From the NCBI GenBank assembly GCA_900239685.1, contig OENT01000800.1:1-64000 (forward strand): a stretch of DNA of 64,000 nucleotides. The letters run 5' to 3'. The translations under genes and the position numbers were made by a program. The stretch is from Rotaria macrura (Eukaryota; Rotifera; Eurotatoria; Philodinida; Philodinidae). Position 1 is the first letter of the stretch. Every line of letters begins with the position of its first letter. Under the pieces are notes generated by a model. The model was not told the DNA's origin. It saw nothing but the letters and a program-made list of their open reading frames with translations, and made no database searches. Below, in pieces: positions 1-14,359 of the stretch.

Positions 1-3000
1 TTCAATGACAGATCTAAATCAGCTACACTAGTTCTTAATCTGTTTATCTCAAATTTCTTGATTTTAGTGATAGGATGACATAAACTCTAACTGTTATAGA
101 CAACTATATTAGTTCTTTGTTCGAAATATTATTTGAGAAAAAACCTCCTTCGATATCTTCTTTTCGATTCATTGTGCATCGAAGTTAAGGAACGCATAAA
201 GTTCTCTTATGAAATTTAACGATATGCACATCATAATCTGCTACTCTACATACTTATGACGAATTCAGGTGTCTAATGTCAAGTTAATCATTAAAACAAG
301 CTAACGGCTATTCAATGAAAGTGCACATGCACGGTTCATATATGGCGTGACTTCTCAGTATTCAAACAGATCTTTGAATGATAAATCAAAATGACTAAAA
401 ATGAGCGAAAACATTTCTAACGAGCTCTCTTCTGCAGTAAATAGATCTTCGAGATTACGGTTCTCTAAATTTGAATCAAGTAAGTATTCAAGCACATTTC
501 CTTTACCTTTGTAATAAAATAGACGCTAATGTAGAATAGAATAAGAAACATAGTTCAAGTAGCAATTAATCGATCTCTATCAAAGAATACGAATTGTCAC
601 GTGATTTCGGATCAACCTAACCTAGAAAATACAATCACAAATTCATTTCAATGAGTTTTGGGTCACAATTCTATTCATTTCCTTCAATCAATCGCAGTAC
701 TTCGCCTAGACATTCTATCATAGATGAGGGAGTGTCTCATAAAATACACGTCGTACTATCTTATTGTTAAAAATCGACTGAATCTTTTAAAACCTGAAGA
801 ATTGCACGAAATGAGTTTCTTCCAGCATATAACATACGCAAACACTCTAGTTCTACGAGAAAAGAAAATCTCGAATAAATTCAGCATAAGACCAGTGCTA
901 GTAACTGCCTATTTAGTTAGTTATATTTTCTGCATGATTATTGAATCAGTCGTTTTCTTGGGAAAGCCAATCTGTTGAATCATATTCATTGTTTGAAAGA
1001 AATCTATTAGATGAATATCGAGAGATTTCGATTATGCAAGTGTTCTTATGTGAATTGCTCATAAGACGGCAAGAACTTGCTGAATGTACTGCAGTAATCT
1101 AACTTTACCGTGTCACTTTGTCAAAGCAGGTAAGTCGTCAATTCACAAATACTTTCACCCTCGATTTCGATTGAGAGTGTCGTTTAAACTTACGATATGA
1201 TTTAATCGGTGATTTTCAGACGTGTATCGATCACTTGCTATTAAATGGCGTGTAAAGGGAAGATATTTTGAAGGAATTCGTCATAGTGAGATAAATAAGT
1301 ATTATAAATATTAAAGGAGTTTCGAGGAAAAATTTTTATTCGAAAAAAATTGTGATAATAAAAGAAAACAGAAAGTTCGAAGATTGGGATAATTGAAAGG
1401 CGCTTTCACGTAGTAGCCTATTTTTCTTAATGTTTGGATGCTCCATGTATTGTTTTTTGGTTAAATCGTTCAATTCACAGTAATCTTTCGCATCTCAAAA
1501 ATAGCGTTTCGTTTTATATGGTACCCATTTTATGCATATATAATTTCGTTGTATCCGGATCTGACCCAAAGATAGAATTAGCGATTTAAAAAGCTACAGA
1601 ATATACTTCTGCGTTCCGGAAAATTTCAATCAAAGCTTCCGAGTTTCGTTTGTGCTTAGTAATCAGTTATATTGTTGCTCATCTATATCTGTTGTATTAT
1701 ATCAGTGCAAAATAAAATTAATGCTCACCCCAGTGATCGACGCTAACAGCGGGATCGTTTCGGTATATTAAAAACTGAAACCCACAGCATTTCAATTGAT
1801 ATGAATCTATGCAATACTTAAGTGATTACAGCGGTGAGACAATCTTGGACTTTTACGTGATGTTGGGAAAGATGTATTCGACCATTTTTCGTTTTCAACA
1901 TCTCTCTATACATTTGTATAAGTTCTACAAGAGGTTTTTGTTAATCACTTTATCATCAGATATTAAATGGCGTGCAATGTCAACTATTCAAGAGGATATC
2001 AAATTAAAGATATATGACATTTACCTTATTGTTTTTCAGATCCATGGTAGACAAAAACTTTATGTGAAATGAATTCATCGAATTGAGATCGGGCAAAGAA
2101 CCAAAGGCACATATCTGTATTTCTAAACTTTTATAACTCTATAGCGATATACAATCCGCTTTCTCTGCACTTTATTACATTTTAAAAATATGACTCGAAT
2201 CATAAATTCTCTGTTGTTTTTAATTATTCTATTGTTTTTGATTAGGACAGCGATCAATGTTGATTTGATCTTTTTTCTGTCTCTCAAACATTTTTTCTTC
2301 ACGTACTATTAATGGATTAGAGTCATGTCCTTATGCTAATGATACTATGGTAAGTGCAAGTTTTTCTTACACTACAGCAATGTACTGTTTGTGTTCGATT
2401 TATAGATCAAAACATTTTTTAGGTGCTTCGTTGTTGCTTTGAGTCATGAATGATACACTATTATTGCCGTGTTCTCCATATTTTGTAGGTTAAAAATATC
2501 AATGAATACGCTTCACGTATACATTGTTCGTATCTTGTTATTAAAAACCTTGATCTTGATTAGTGTGAATTCAACCAAGTTTTTCTTTTCAACATATTCA
2601 TCAAAAGCTGGTGTATTTCTTGTTTGACGATGCTTTTACCTTGAAAAGAAAGACACTATCATGCTGAGCTTCAGTTAAAGTGACGATCAAAAAATCCTCA
2701 GAATATAGTTGCCTTGGAAAATTCTGTTACAATATCCTACTATGAAAAGATAGCAAAGAGATGAATCTTACAACTGTTTGCATAAGATATTTTCAGTAGA
2801 TACTTCATAGAATTTACCAGTACATATTTTTTGCTAAGAACGGTACACTTTGCATTTGTTCATTGGAAACAAATGTTTTAGTAAGCATAGAAATCTATCA
2901 GAAGTTTTTAGTTATCACTGAGTGAGATAGTTTCTATCGATCTCAATAAACGCATCTTACAATTCAGAGATAATTCGAATCATTCACCAGATCTAGTTTT

Positions 3001-5023
3001 TCATAACTTAATTTGAGTCAAAGGAGATTCATTGGTTCTCAAATTCTATCATTAAAGATGAAAACTGTTTTTTTTCTCTCAACAATGCTTTGAACACTCA
3101 ATATATTTGAATAAAACTTTCTTCTTGCGATTGTTTTGTAGAGAACTGGCATAATAGGAGCACAATAAAGAAGTGAATGAATGGTACGTTTTTAAATAAT
3201 CTATTTGTACTTGACTATCTCAATCATGATTCCATACTACCACTATGAAATTCTAATATTTATTTGATCAAAGATTGACGAAAAACAGTTGTGTCTTCAT
3301 TAACACCAAAATATACTGGTTAAATAACGTTCGTTCGTGAGTATATAAATTGTCGATTTGCAGCTGTTCCATGAATCAAGTATTGATTATTCAATTTTTT
3401 TAAGTACGTCGAAACACTCTGCCACCTTGTTGTGATCCTAAAGTTAGAGTAGATGATGCTGCTTTCAAAATCTTCACTATTAAAGAAGAATGTGGCTACA
3501 AAATACTTGATGCACATGACTACGAAACATTCCATCTGAACCATTATATCAATTGATCTTAATATACGAATTATTTGAAACACGTTTCTGATGAAATGAG
3601 TTTTCAGATCATTCCTTGTATAGGTTCAAAAATCGAATGATTTTATATCAATGTTTCTAGACTTAGTCCAATATAATTATCAAACAACTGATGCCAACAT
3701 TGATTAGTGTTGCAAATGATGAGAGATGGTACAGGATACAAAACGGTTACAAGTATATTTATAATAGTAAAATATTATGGACATGTATCTTGAGATCTAT
3801 TTTTATTATTACGACTCGTTACTATCACGATTTCACAAATCCTCATCGTTGTAACATGTTGTTTATCTTGTTTAGTTTTTATGTTATTAGTGACAATAAG
3901 ATATTCTAATGAGAACGAATTAGTTTCATTTAATGTATAATTTCTTCGAATATTTTAAACTAAAAAGCGCACAAATTATAATCGGAAAAATAGACACACG
4001 TTGTCAATAGCTATAGACCATTTACTTGTATTGAGAGAAAATCCTAATGTTTACTTAATGTATATTTTCATAGTTGTGACATGACATAATGAATGTTTTT
4101 TTTTTGTTAGCACGTATAAATGACTCACGTAAGCATGATATTAAATTGCGTTGTTATCATCGAAATTGCTGCATTCAGTTGAATAACAAATAAACAAAAA
4201 CGAAAGAAACAACTATCACTAAAAAATAACTTGTAAATAAAATGAGAAATTACATCAATTTTGTAAAATAAAATTGCATATGACCTTAGAATTTAGAGGA
4301 TATCAATGAACTATATGAATAAGTTATGTCTATTATAAATAAATTGACTTCGTATCAGTCATTTTTGTAAAGAAAAGTCTTAGAATTTTATTTCAATTGA
4401 TGTTTTTCTTTTCAAAATTGAAATTATCGTCGTGGGAGTTTTTCGCTTTAAAATAAACACCATTTAATATTTCGAATTTTTTTTTCGAGTTCATTCATCT
4501 TAGAACTTTTTCAATCAAATCGGTCAATGATCAAAATTTAAGTGAGTGTGTTCATCAGCGATTCAGTAATCAAAAATTGATTTTTACACTCTTAGTTATT
4601 ATGCCAATCGAACGAAGTAAACTATCCTCTTTCGTTTTCAATCCTATTCTATGAAGTCATGTATGAGATCCTTGCCGAGACTTTTATTCAAGTATTCCAA
4701 GTGATTTCTGTTACTTTCGCATAGTATTAAGACAATTCAAGGTTGAAAAAAATTCACGGTGCTTCAACCAAATAAGAGCATGATACACTATATTCACGTT
4801 TGTTCTGTATGCTGCTTTAATGATCGAAATGCGAATAAATTTAATGAGAAGAAAAAAGCAACAACAACAACAGCAACAATTATTATTATTATTAAAAAGC
4901 AAAAATAGACGACAGATAACGTTCGTTACGAGTTGTTTGCCTTATCGATGAGAATTCATGGTTGAATCATAATCCAATAGATTTAAAAACTAATAAATAA
5001 AGAACAATAAAAACATTCGAATG
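1..5023. other. Gene-poor region, no supportable gene
   Basis: About 5 kb of AT-rich sequence in which the open frames are short (under 90 codons), show no recognisable domain and cannot be chained into spliced models by eye. A 14-mer (TATTAAATGGCGTG) occurs near 1240 and again near 1960, a hint of an old duplicated or repeated sequence. A CAA/CAG run followed by (ATT)n lies at about 4859-4894. Nothing else is assignable. Confidence 0.6.
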
Positions 5024-6118
<1,095 letters not shown>

Positions 6119-8358
6119 ATGTCATTTGACACCAGCTATCAAGATCCAATTATACCGTCTGAGAAAAATCATATTATAGTAAGGATAAATCGAACGCGTA
6201 TACAAGAAACCTATAGATCCAATTAAATATTTTTCTTCTTGTTTAGAATGGCGGTCTTACAGTATTCACTGCTGCTATATTTATCACTGGAGAAATGGCT
6301 GGAACAGGCCTTTTAGCATTACCTAAAGCTATGGATCAAGCTGGATGGTACGGTCTTATATCGACTTTTGTTTTATGCATTTTATCCGGTTATTCTGGTA
6401 TTAAATTAGGAGAATGTTGGACTATGTTAAGAGAAATGAATCCAGTTTATTCAGAAGAAGGTAGTCGATCACCATTTCAAGTTATAGCAACGGAAGGTGC
6501 TGGTCGTATTGGAAAGTAAGCTAAATTCAATTTTATTTGTGTCAAGAAATTTTCTATTCTATTTTATAGGTATGTACTTATATTTGTCATTTATTTTCAA
6601 CTCTTGGGCGCAAGAATTATTCATCAGCGATGTTAATAGAAAAGATAAATAATTCTATTATCTTAGCATATATTTGTCAAGTTGATGAAGACATATTTGA
6701 ATAGTCAAACAGGTGTTGTATTCTTACTGTTGGCCGCACAAAATCTTCAAAGTTTATTTGATGGTATTCATGCACATCTTACTGTATGTACATGGATTAT
6801 TATTGTTGCTGTTGTTCTTCTTGGACCATGTTGGCTTGGAACACCAAAAGACAGTTGGTAAGATTTAATTTCAATTCGAAGTTTCATTTAAAAAAAATAA
6901 CAATGAATGAACTCTTTAGTTGGACTATAGATACCGGATGCCTCTCATAAAAATATTCTTCATCAGTTTTATCTAATACACATACATGTGGTTTGATTTT
7001 TGAATAGACCCTTTACAGGTCTATTATGAAAAGTTAAGATCTGTACATTAAAAATTAAAATTAAATGAAATTATTATTCGTAATAAATATAAATAATATT
7101 GGAGGGAATTCAGATTGAAAATCTATCTATTGAATTTTAAAATAGAAACTGAAAAATGCATCGACTGTATATTTTGTGTCCGGTACTTCTTCGGCTGAAT
7201 AATGTAGATGAACAAGATCAATGTTTCTTTTTATCTTCTATCTATACATTTCATTCATCCTACTTCAAAACTAATCAACTGTCGATATTTTATCGAATAA
7301 TTTTGTGCATTACTAATCCTGCAAATGCTAAACAAATTGTTCTATTAAAACATTCGATTTTTATTTTTCATATGTAGGCCCATAGCTATTGGTGCAATGG
7401 TTTGTACAGCAATAGCTTGTCTATTTATCACAATCAGTACTTTAATCGATTACAAACACATTCAACGAAACGAGCCAAGTGAAATAACATTCGAATCGTT
7501 TTCATTTTCAATGGGTACAATGTTTTTTGCATGGGGTGGTTCAGCTATGTTTCCAACAATACAAGTTGATATGCGTCAACCCCATAGATTTCATTTAGCA
7601 GTGATTATTGCCTATTCAATTTTACTAGTTTTTTATTTACCTGTATCAATTATTGGATATACTGTCTATGGTTCACATGTACAAGATAATGTTTTGAAGA
7701 ATTTACCGAAAAATTTTCTTCGCTATTCAGTTGAAATATTAATAACTGGTCATTTAGCGATGGCATTTACAATAGTATTGAATCCAATATTTCAAGGCTG
7801 TGAAGAACTTACACGTGTACCAAAACATTTTTGTTGGCAACGTGCTGTGTTACGTAGTGGTATCGTTTTATTTTTAGCATTTATGGCTGAAACAATACCA
7901 CATTTTGGTGCAATACTCGCATTTATTGGTAGTTCAACAGTATCAATTCTAGGTTTTATACTGCCGGTGATTTGTTTTGTAATGATTAAAATTCAGTCAA
8001 CTCAATCAGTTCGTGAAAGATCATTAGAAACTATACTCAGGTAAGAAACTCGGATTCATGGTACAGTATAATCATCGTTAGGTTCTTGTATTTCCATATG
8101 ATAGTTCATATGTTTCTCCATAAATCTATGTCATCATCAAACAATGTACTGAAAATTATTTTTTACATAATGTTTAGGGTCATACCGAAATTGGATATCG
8201 TCTTATTATCAGTAGCGTTAGCCGTTGGATTATATGGTGCTTTGGCGTCATCGTACTCATCATTTTCGGATTTAGTGAATCCACACTCATATGTCAAACC
8301 ATGTTGGCTCAATGCATCAGCAGCTGAGTCACCACCTACGAATGGATCATCATTTTAA
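6119..8358 (+). CDS. Amino acid transporter (Aa_trans, SLC32/SLC36-like)
   Basis: Six-exon model: 6119-6178, 6247-6515, 6570-6631, 6713-6857, 7378-8040, 8178-8358, about 459 residues. Aa_trans proteins are 10-11 helix carriers that move amino acids across plasma, vesicle or lysosome membranes, usually with protons. The first helix carries the typical GEMAGTGLLALPKA stretch; later helices include FAWGGSAMFPTIQVDM and PHFGAILAFIGSSTVSILGFILP, both characteristic of the family. Length and hydrophobic profile fit VGAT/AVT-type members. Junction 3/4 is the weak point: the phase-correct GT-AG choice (intron 6632-6712) adds about seven polar residues (ARIIHQRC) inside a helix; a GC-AG intron starting near 6608-6610 would remove them. 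Intron 4 (6858-7377) is long at 520 bp. Substrate cannot be inferred. Confidence 0.88.
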
Positions 8359-8517
8359 ATTAATTCGAATATTCTACTTAGAATGAAATTTTATATAACT
8401 ATTTATTTTTTGATGCATTAAGTTATAATTATTTTTTTTTATTATTGCGAATGTGGTACAATTCTTTTTATTTTTATTACCTTAAATATATCTATTTATT
8501 TCTGTTATTTAAGATTA

Positions 8518-10231
8518 ATGTTTAGTAGGAGTAAATTTAAACGTTACACTCGAAATGAATATATACCGGAGATAATAGTTATTGTCAATACTATTCTTAT
8601 AGTTTATATTTGTAATATATATTATGAATACACGGGTAATCAGTATATGTTAACAGGGAACGATGAATCGAATGAATATTGCCCATTGTATCCTTCGATT
8701 CTTCAAGGTATTGTGATGAAGATTAACTATGTTTCATCATTATTTTGTGTTTTTTTTTCAAAATATCTACCCGATAGGAGGTACAGAAGAAGTCATTATG
8801 CTAGATAATGTGGAATGGTCAGATAATCCAAATGTACAAATAGGTATGATAATCTAATAGATTTTTTGGTGTGTATTTGAATAGAAAATATTTTAGGTGG
8901 AATGTATTCACCTTCTGATTGCAAATCTCGACAAGAACTTGCCATTATTATTCCATTTCGTAATAGAGAATATCATCTTAAATTATTATTGAAATATCTT
9001 CATCCATTTCTCCAGAGACAAAAACGTTCATATCAAATTTTTGTTGTAGAACAGGTTAGAACTGACGACTAATTTTTCTAGTATTTGAATTCAATATAAA
9101 GTTCGAACATTCATGATGGAGAAATCGATACGTACAAAAGAATAGAAAAGATCATGAGATTTCACACGGATATTTTTAAATAATACCATCTACGAGTTTA
9201 ATATGAGTCTATGCATGATTCTGTACAAACTTTATAGATCAATGTTAACATGACTGTTTGAAAATTCTTTTTTAGATAGGCAATGTTACATTTAACAAGG
9301 GTATCATAATGAATGTTGCATTTCAAGAAGCTTTGAAAATTCGTCCGACATTTAATTGTTTTATATTTCATGATGTGGATTTAGTACCCGAGAACGACTA
9401 TAATGTATATGAATGTGATCAAAAAGCACCAAGACATCTATCACCTGCTGTTGATGAATTACGCTATGTGTAAGTAGTAAGTTTAATATCTGTCGAAACA
9501 ATTACAGACTATTGTAAAATGTGTCTTTTTTTAATTGCTTTGAAGGTTGATGTACAATCATTTGGTTGGTGGGGTTTTAGCGCATAGTAAAGAACAATTT
9601 ATTAAAGTTAATGGTTTCTCAAATTTATATTGGGGTTGGGGAGTAAGTAAAAATACTTTTGTATTTCATGTAACAGTTGTTTCGTATCTATTCTTCGTTT
9701 TTTTTTCGTAGGCAGAAGATGATGGTAAGAATCAACGAATCGAAAATAAAAATACTTTGAAAGTCAAACAACTATCATTTGTATTTTAGATATGGCAGAA
9801 AGGTTGGTTATGTTTTGTTTGAATTGGATAGTTATAGAGAAAGGAAGACAATGATGGTAGGTTTTTAATATTTTGAGTTTCTTACTTTTAGAATACGTAA
9901 TTCAAGTTATCGTCTAAGTCGACCACCAAATCATATCGGTCGTTATAAAATGATCCGTCATGAAAAACGTGAACGCGCTGTTAATCGGTGAGAAAAAATT
10001 GTATTGTTTTAATTGTATGCTTAATTCATTTTTGGTTTCTTTCTCTTTTGTGTAAATGAATTCAGGCATCAATTACTATATAGTTGGACTCGATATTTAC
10101 GTGATGGTATAAAACAAATCGATCAAGTTGATTATACATTAGAAAATATAAATAAAGAAAAGTTATTTACACATATTTTAGTGAATCTAACACGATTAGC
10201 AACACATAAATTAGAATATTTGCTTCAATAA
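8518..10231 (+). CDS. Beta-1,4-galactosyltransferase (GT7)
   Basis: Nine exons: 8518-8707, 8778-8843, 8897-9054, 9276-9469, 9546-9642, 9712-9724, 9790-9802, 9892-9987, 10066-10231; 330 residues with every phase consistent. The enzyme transfers galactose (or GalNAc) from UDP-sugar to terminal GlcNAc in the Golgi lumen. A short basic tail is followed by a signal anchor (about residues 18-40), making a type II protein. Catalytic landmarks are all present: AIIIPFRNR, FVVEQ, the metal-binding FHDVDLVPE, VGGVLAHSKEQF, the acceptor and catalytic loop WGWGAEDDDM, and the HIGRYKMIRH segment. It resembles the B4GALT1-6 group more than B4GALT7 (PRHLSPAVD after the DVD block). Two successive exons are only 13 bp each and encode the AEDDDMAER region. 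The stop codon overlaps an AATAAA at 10227-10232. Confidence 0.95.
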
Positions 10232-10302
10232 AATCTTCTGTAATATCATTTTCATGTGTCTTTTTTTTTCTAGATCATTTTAAAATATTCGAAAATCAGA
10301 TA

Positions 10303-11993
10303 ATGGCTTCTATTGATTTAGATGACGATCTTATTTATTTTACCATAGGTAAAATTCATTTACTTTTGTAAATTAGGTTTTCTTTGTCAACACATGTATC
10401 TTTTGTTTTTCAATAGACTCATTGGATAATCATAACGATCATGAAGAAGAATATTGTTCATGTACACAATCTGATTCAATTACAAAAAATTGTTCATCTG
10501 TTGATTCAGTTCAATCGATATTAACTACGAAATCGAACAATCAAAAAATGTCTGATATAACAGATCTAATTGATACAACAGAATTTAATGAGAAACAAGC
10601 AAATCTTGATTTTATATCAACGAATGTTTCCGATTATTTACGTACACACAATTTACAAAATGATCAAAATAAAAATGAAAAATATCTATGGGAAAAAGAA
10701 GAGCATTATTTAAAATTTGGTATAACTACAATCCTTTTGTTGTATAGTGCGATCTATAAGTTGAGCTGAAGTATTGAACTAGAAATCAGGCCGTCTCTCC
10801 CACACACACACACACACATACACGCTAGTAATACTCTGTCTTATGTCAATCGATAGACGTTTGTTCTCCAACAAGGATTTCTCGATGAGGGAACTTGAAA
10901 ATCAACGCAAAATCATTTTTTAGAACAGTTTATTAACATAATGATCATGAGTAGCAAAACATATGAGAAAAATAGTATTTTCAAACACAAACTTCAAAGG
11001 AAGAAGGCGCGCATTCTCCAATGAATTGAAATAAAAGTACTGTCTATGAATCTTTCAAGTTCTCTTACGTCTATTATCTATTCATAGAAGTTTTTACGTA
11101 TAAGATATACGTCGATCGACTTCAAAGGGTCCGATTGATTACTATTTTCAGTAATGTAGTTTCATTTGAGTGCACAACTAAAACTGATTCACTGCAATAA
11201 AAGTCCATTTCACTTAATAAAATCAATAGTGTATGCGACCTTGTGTTTAAATGAGACATGTCATTGAACAGAATATATGTTCTACTGTAATTTATTGATT
11301 GAATAACACTCATAATATGTATAGTCCGTATGATAAAAAGTCTGTAGTTACGAAGTAGAACAGTTGATTCGAATAAAACTTTAGAGTAAAATCAATCGAA
11401 AAAGGCTCTATTTATTCGATGGTCTTAGGCAAGAAATTTCTTGAACGATGAATAAAGTTCGAGCTGGAAAGTCTTGAGAAAAAATCTTACATAACTGAGC
11501 AATTCATTTATTGCTAGAGTAGGAATTCATAAAACGAAACATATTGATTTATGACTGTTTTTGCCATACAAACAGTTTCATTATTGTTTTACATTATATT
11601 TCTATAGGGATTCTATTAAAAGCTTTTCTTTTTATTAAATTAGGTTCTAAACAATTATCGCCAAGTGATTATTTAACACGGACATCACTCTATAATCGTC
11701 CTGTTGCTTTTGAAAAAGATTCACGTTTATGGGCACGAAGTTTATTAGATAATTTTAAAAAATCCAATCAGAATTCAAAATCAAAATCAACATCGGTTAA
11801 TTTTGCTTATTATTTACCAGTTATTAAAAAATCTTCGTCATTTGATCGTCATGTACAATATATTGAACATTTAAATGAATGTAACGATTATCCGGCATAT
11901 TTAGAATATTTACGAGAAAATCGTTCACAATTATTATATACACTTACAGATTCCATGGACATCATCGATGCACTTATTGGAACAGTGGTTTAA
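10303..11993 (+). CDS. Unrecognised protein, three exons
   Basis: I do not recognise this protein. The model is 10303-10348, 10417-10719 and 11608-11993, 244 residues with matching phases (1 and 1). The N-terminal half is acidic and Ser/Thr/Asn-rich (DDDLIYFTIDSLDNHNDHEE) and looks disordered; the C-terminal half is predicted helical, with LSPSDYLTRTSLYNRP, ARSLLDNFKKS and HVQYIEHLNECNDYPAYLEY, and one hydrophobic stretch (ILLKAFLFIKLG) created by the exon 2/3 junction. The second intron is long at 888 bp. Skipping it would end the protein 16 codons later, at 10767-10769, with a different hydrophobic tail (GITTILLLYSAIYKLS). It is downstream of the galactosyltransferase on the same strand, 71 bp away, probably by chance. 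An AATAAA lies at about 12239. Confidence 0.6.
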
Positions 11994-12327
11994 TCATTTT
12001 CAAGTTTTGTTTCTCGTCTCTATATTTTTTTCTATGTTTCTTTTTTTTTGGTTTTTGTCTATGATCAGATATTGGTGTATTTTGCCTTCTCTCTTCTATC
12101 TTTCTCTTCTCTTCTCTTCTCTTATTTCAACGCGTTGATGCCGTTGTTCTTTCTTTTTCTGAATAAGACGCTAACTTATGAAAGCTCTTTTTCTTGTTAT
12201 GAGTATATTTTTTTGGCTTGTACAAATTGTTATTGAAAAAATAAATCAGAAACTTATCACTGATTGGATGTGCAAAACCGATTTATTATTTCAACAAATC
12301 ACTTGACTTAATAAGGTGGTATTCTCC

Positions 12328-12361
<34 letters not shown>

Positions 12362-13266
12362 TGTTTGTATATCTGAAAGAATAATCAGATGGAAATGTTG
12401 GTACATTTGCGAAACTAATCAAGCTATAAGAAGGTATAGGCGTATTCTAATCGTATGATCGGTAAGAAAGTTGGCATTACATCAACTTGATCGATATTTG
12501 AAAGTTGGTCAGATTTTTAGCTTTAATTGATAAAATAAGAAGAATATGTAAAAAATCTGAAATCTTAAGTGTACTATGTTCGAACGGAGATTGAAAAGGA
12601 CTACTAGAAAAAGCTTCCTGTTCATGTAAAACTAATGTTTCGAATATTACTAGGTCCTTCTATTAATATGCCGCTGTCGTAAAAAGAATCAATGAGGGAA
12701 TCAATATTGTTTATACATCCGTATTTCCATATATTTCCATATACTTCTTTGTATTTGTGTCTGCCTTGCATTTTTTTTACGGGGGGGAATATCTCCTAAT
12801 TTTCTAGTCCGAAGGAGTAATAAAGCTACGCAATATATTATCTATTCTTTCAAAGTGAGCATGCAGCGTATAAAAGAATGTAGAAAAATCATTGTAGTCT
12901 ATTATGGATCATTCTCTTCGTCTGTTCAAATCCATGAATATATACTCATACACATTTCTATATTATGAAGAGTTTCAACATCCTCGTTTTTATTTCTTCT
13001 ACAAATATTCCATCGAATATGATCGAAACGAAAATAAATTTAATCTATTGGCCATATGCACAACTAACTATTCGTAATGATACGGAAGAGAAGTTCAATA
13101 TTTTATTTTTTTGCTATCAATTAAATAACGATACAAATTCAGAATGTATCATTTTCTTCGTTTTTTATCATTTAATTTTATTATGTTCTTGCTTAATTGT
13201 ATTTCATCTATGAAATACGATATTGTTTTCTTATTTTATTTTCTAGCATTTTCTCTATAATTCAAT
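11994..13266. other. Intergenic region with simple repeats
   Basis: Holds a CT-rich tract (about 12087-12127), a (TA)n run at 12330-12358, and a short G-run at 12781-12787. An 82-codon open frame at 12965-13213 is AT-rich and hydrophobic without a recognisable motif; I do not call it a gene. Confidence 0.5.
12330..12358. repeat. (TA)n microsatellite
   Basis: Uninterrupted alternating A/T of about 29 bases between genes. Similar runs occur at about 35563-35584 (UNC-93 intron), 47770-47795 (myosin intron) and 58896-58918 (after REXO1). Confidence 0.9.
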
Positions 13267-13765
13267 ATGTCTACAACTTCTGTCATAATTTTTTTGGTTA
13301 TATTAAATCTTTTATCCATCCATAACGGTATGTAGATTTCATTTAGAAATTTTAATTAATAAAGCAACGAAAAACAGTCGGGAACTTATCTAGAATTAAT
13401 TAATATGCTGAGAGGACTATTTATAGAGAGAGTTTCAAGGATATTTGAACATCATTATTATTGTCATCCGCAGCGAAAGTTCTTACAATACACTAAATAA
13501 AATTTGAATAATATTATTCTTGTTTTCTTTTTCAGCTTATCGTATTAATCTAAATTATGAACCGATGCAAACACTATTTGATTCAAATGAACTCAGTGCA
13601 AATATGAACGAAAGATTGGCTACTTTGTATGATGTAAATCAAGATGAAGAATATAATTTAGATAACTACTATTTAATTGCTTGCCATCCAAGATCGCCGC
13701 ATCTTCTCTGTAGTAAATTTTCTCGTCGAGATACGGGCTTCTTACGTTTTGGTCGCAAGCGATAA
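13267..13765 (+). CDS. FLRFamide (myosuppressin-like) neuropeptide precursor
   Basis: Two exons, 13267-13327 and 13536-13765, joined in phase 1, give a 96-residue secreted precursor. Residues 1-20 (SVIIFLVILNLLSIHNA) form a signal peptide. The spacer is acidic and carries two cysteines (ACHPRSPHLLCSKF). The C-terminus reads SRR-DTGFLRFG-RKR: a dibasic cleavage site, the peptide, a glycine amide donor and a tribasic end, so processing should release DTGFLRFamide. One copy at the extreme C-terminus is the architecture of arthropod-type myosuppressin precursors (peptides ending in HVFLRFamide or similar), whereas FMRFamide precursors usually hold many copies. Myosuppressins act through GPCRs on visceral muscle; that role here is inference. 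An AATAAA follows at about 13806-13811. Confidence 0.87.
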
Positions 13766-14359
13766 TTTTCATTTTATTTCATTTTTTTCCTTTTTAAAAA
13801 AACAAATAAATAAAATGATTATAGCGCCTCTTGCATTCAACACACATGCATAATGAATCATGTTCTATGTTTTGTATTTTAATAACGAGAAAAAGAACAA
13901 AGAATTCAATTTACTTTTTCAATGATCAGATTGATATTCAAGTTTAGCAGAAGGTTTTTTTCTTCCTTCTTTCACTATTTCACTGTCTGATAACACAGTG
14001 CTGACGTTTTTTTCCTCTCTTTTTTTGTGTTCCTACTGGTTTATGGCGATAGAAATGAACTCACATGCATACATCGATGAGAACGTTGCCTTGGTTTCTT
14101 TATTCTATTCTCCTCACCTTTACAATACTACATTATTGCTGTTGATAGAAGCAATAGCTCGTTTTACATCTCCATGTGTGACATAAACTTTTCTAATGAG
14201 CGAATGTTAGTAGTAGCGTCTTGTGTTTTTTTTTCTTCTTAGATAGATAATTCTTTCCTTTTTTCTTCTCTTTCGCTCGACATTGCGGCAACTAGGCGAC
14301 GGCAAAAAGAAACAACAACCAATAGACCAAAAGAAATAATCTTGTCGTTTTGAAACATA
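13766..14359. other. Intergenic region
   Basis: AT-rich, with T-runs near 14000-14030 and 14220-14250. It contains the 3' end of the neuropeptide gene and the upstream region of the lebercilin gene. No further feature seen. Confidence 0.4.

Noticed and set aside
724..978. 84-codon open frame on the plus strand
   Set aside because: No motif, AT-rich composition, no neighbouring exons with compatible splice sites; its length is within chance for this base composition.
12965..13213. 82-codon open frame upstream of the neuropeptide gene
   Set aside because: Hydrophobic AT-driven composition, no family resemblance, and no splice path into the neuropeptide precursor, which has its own ATG and signal peptide.
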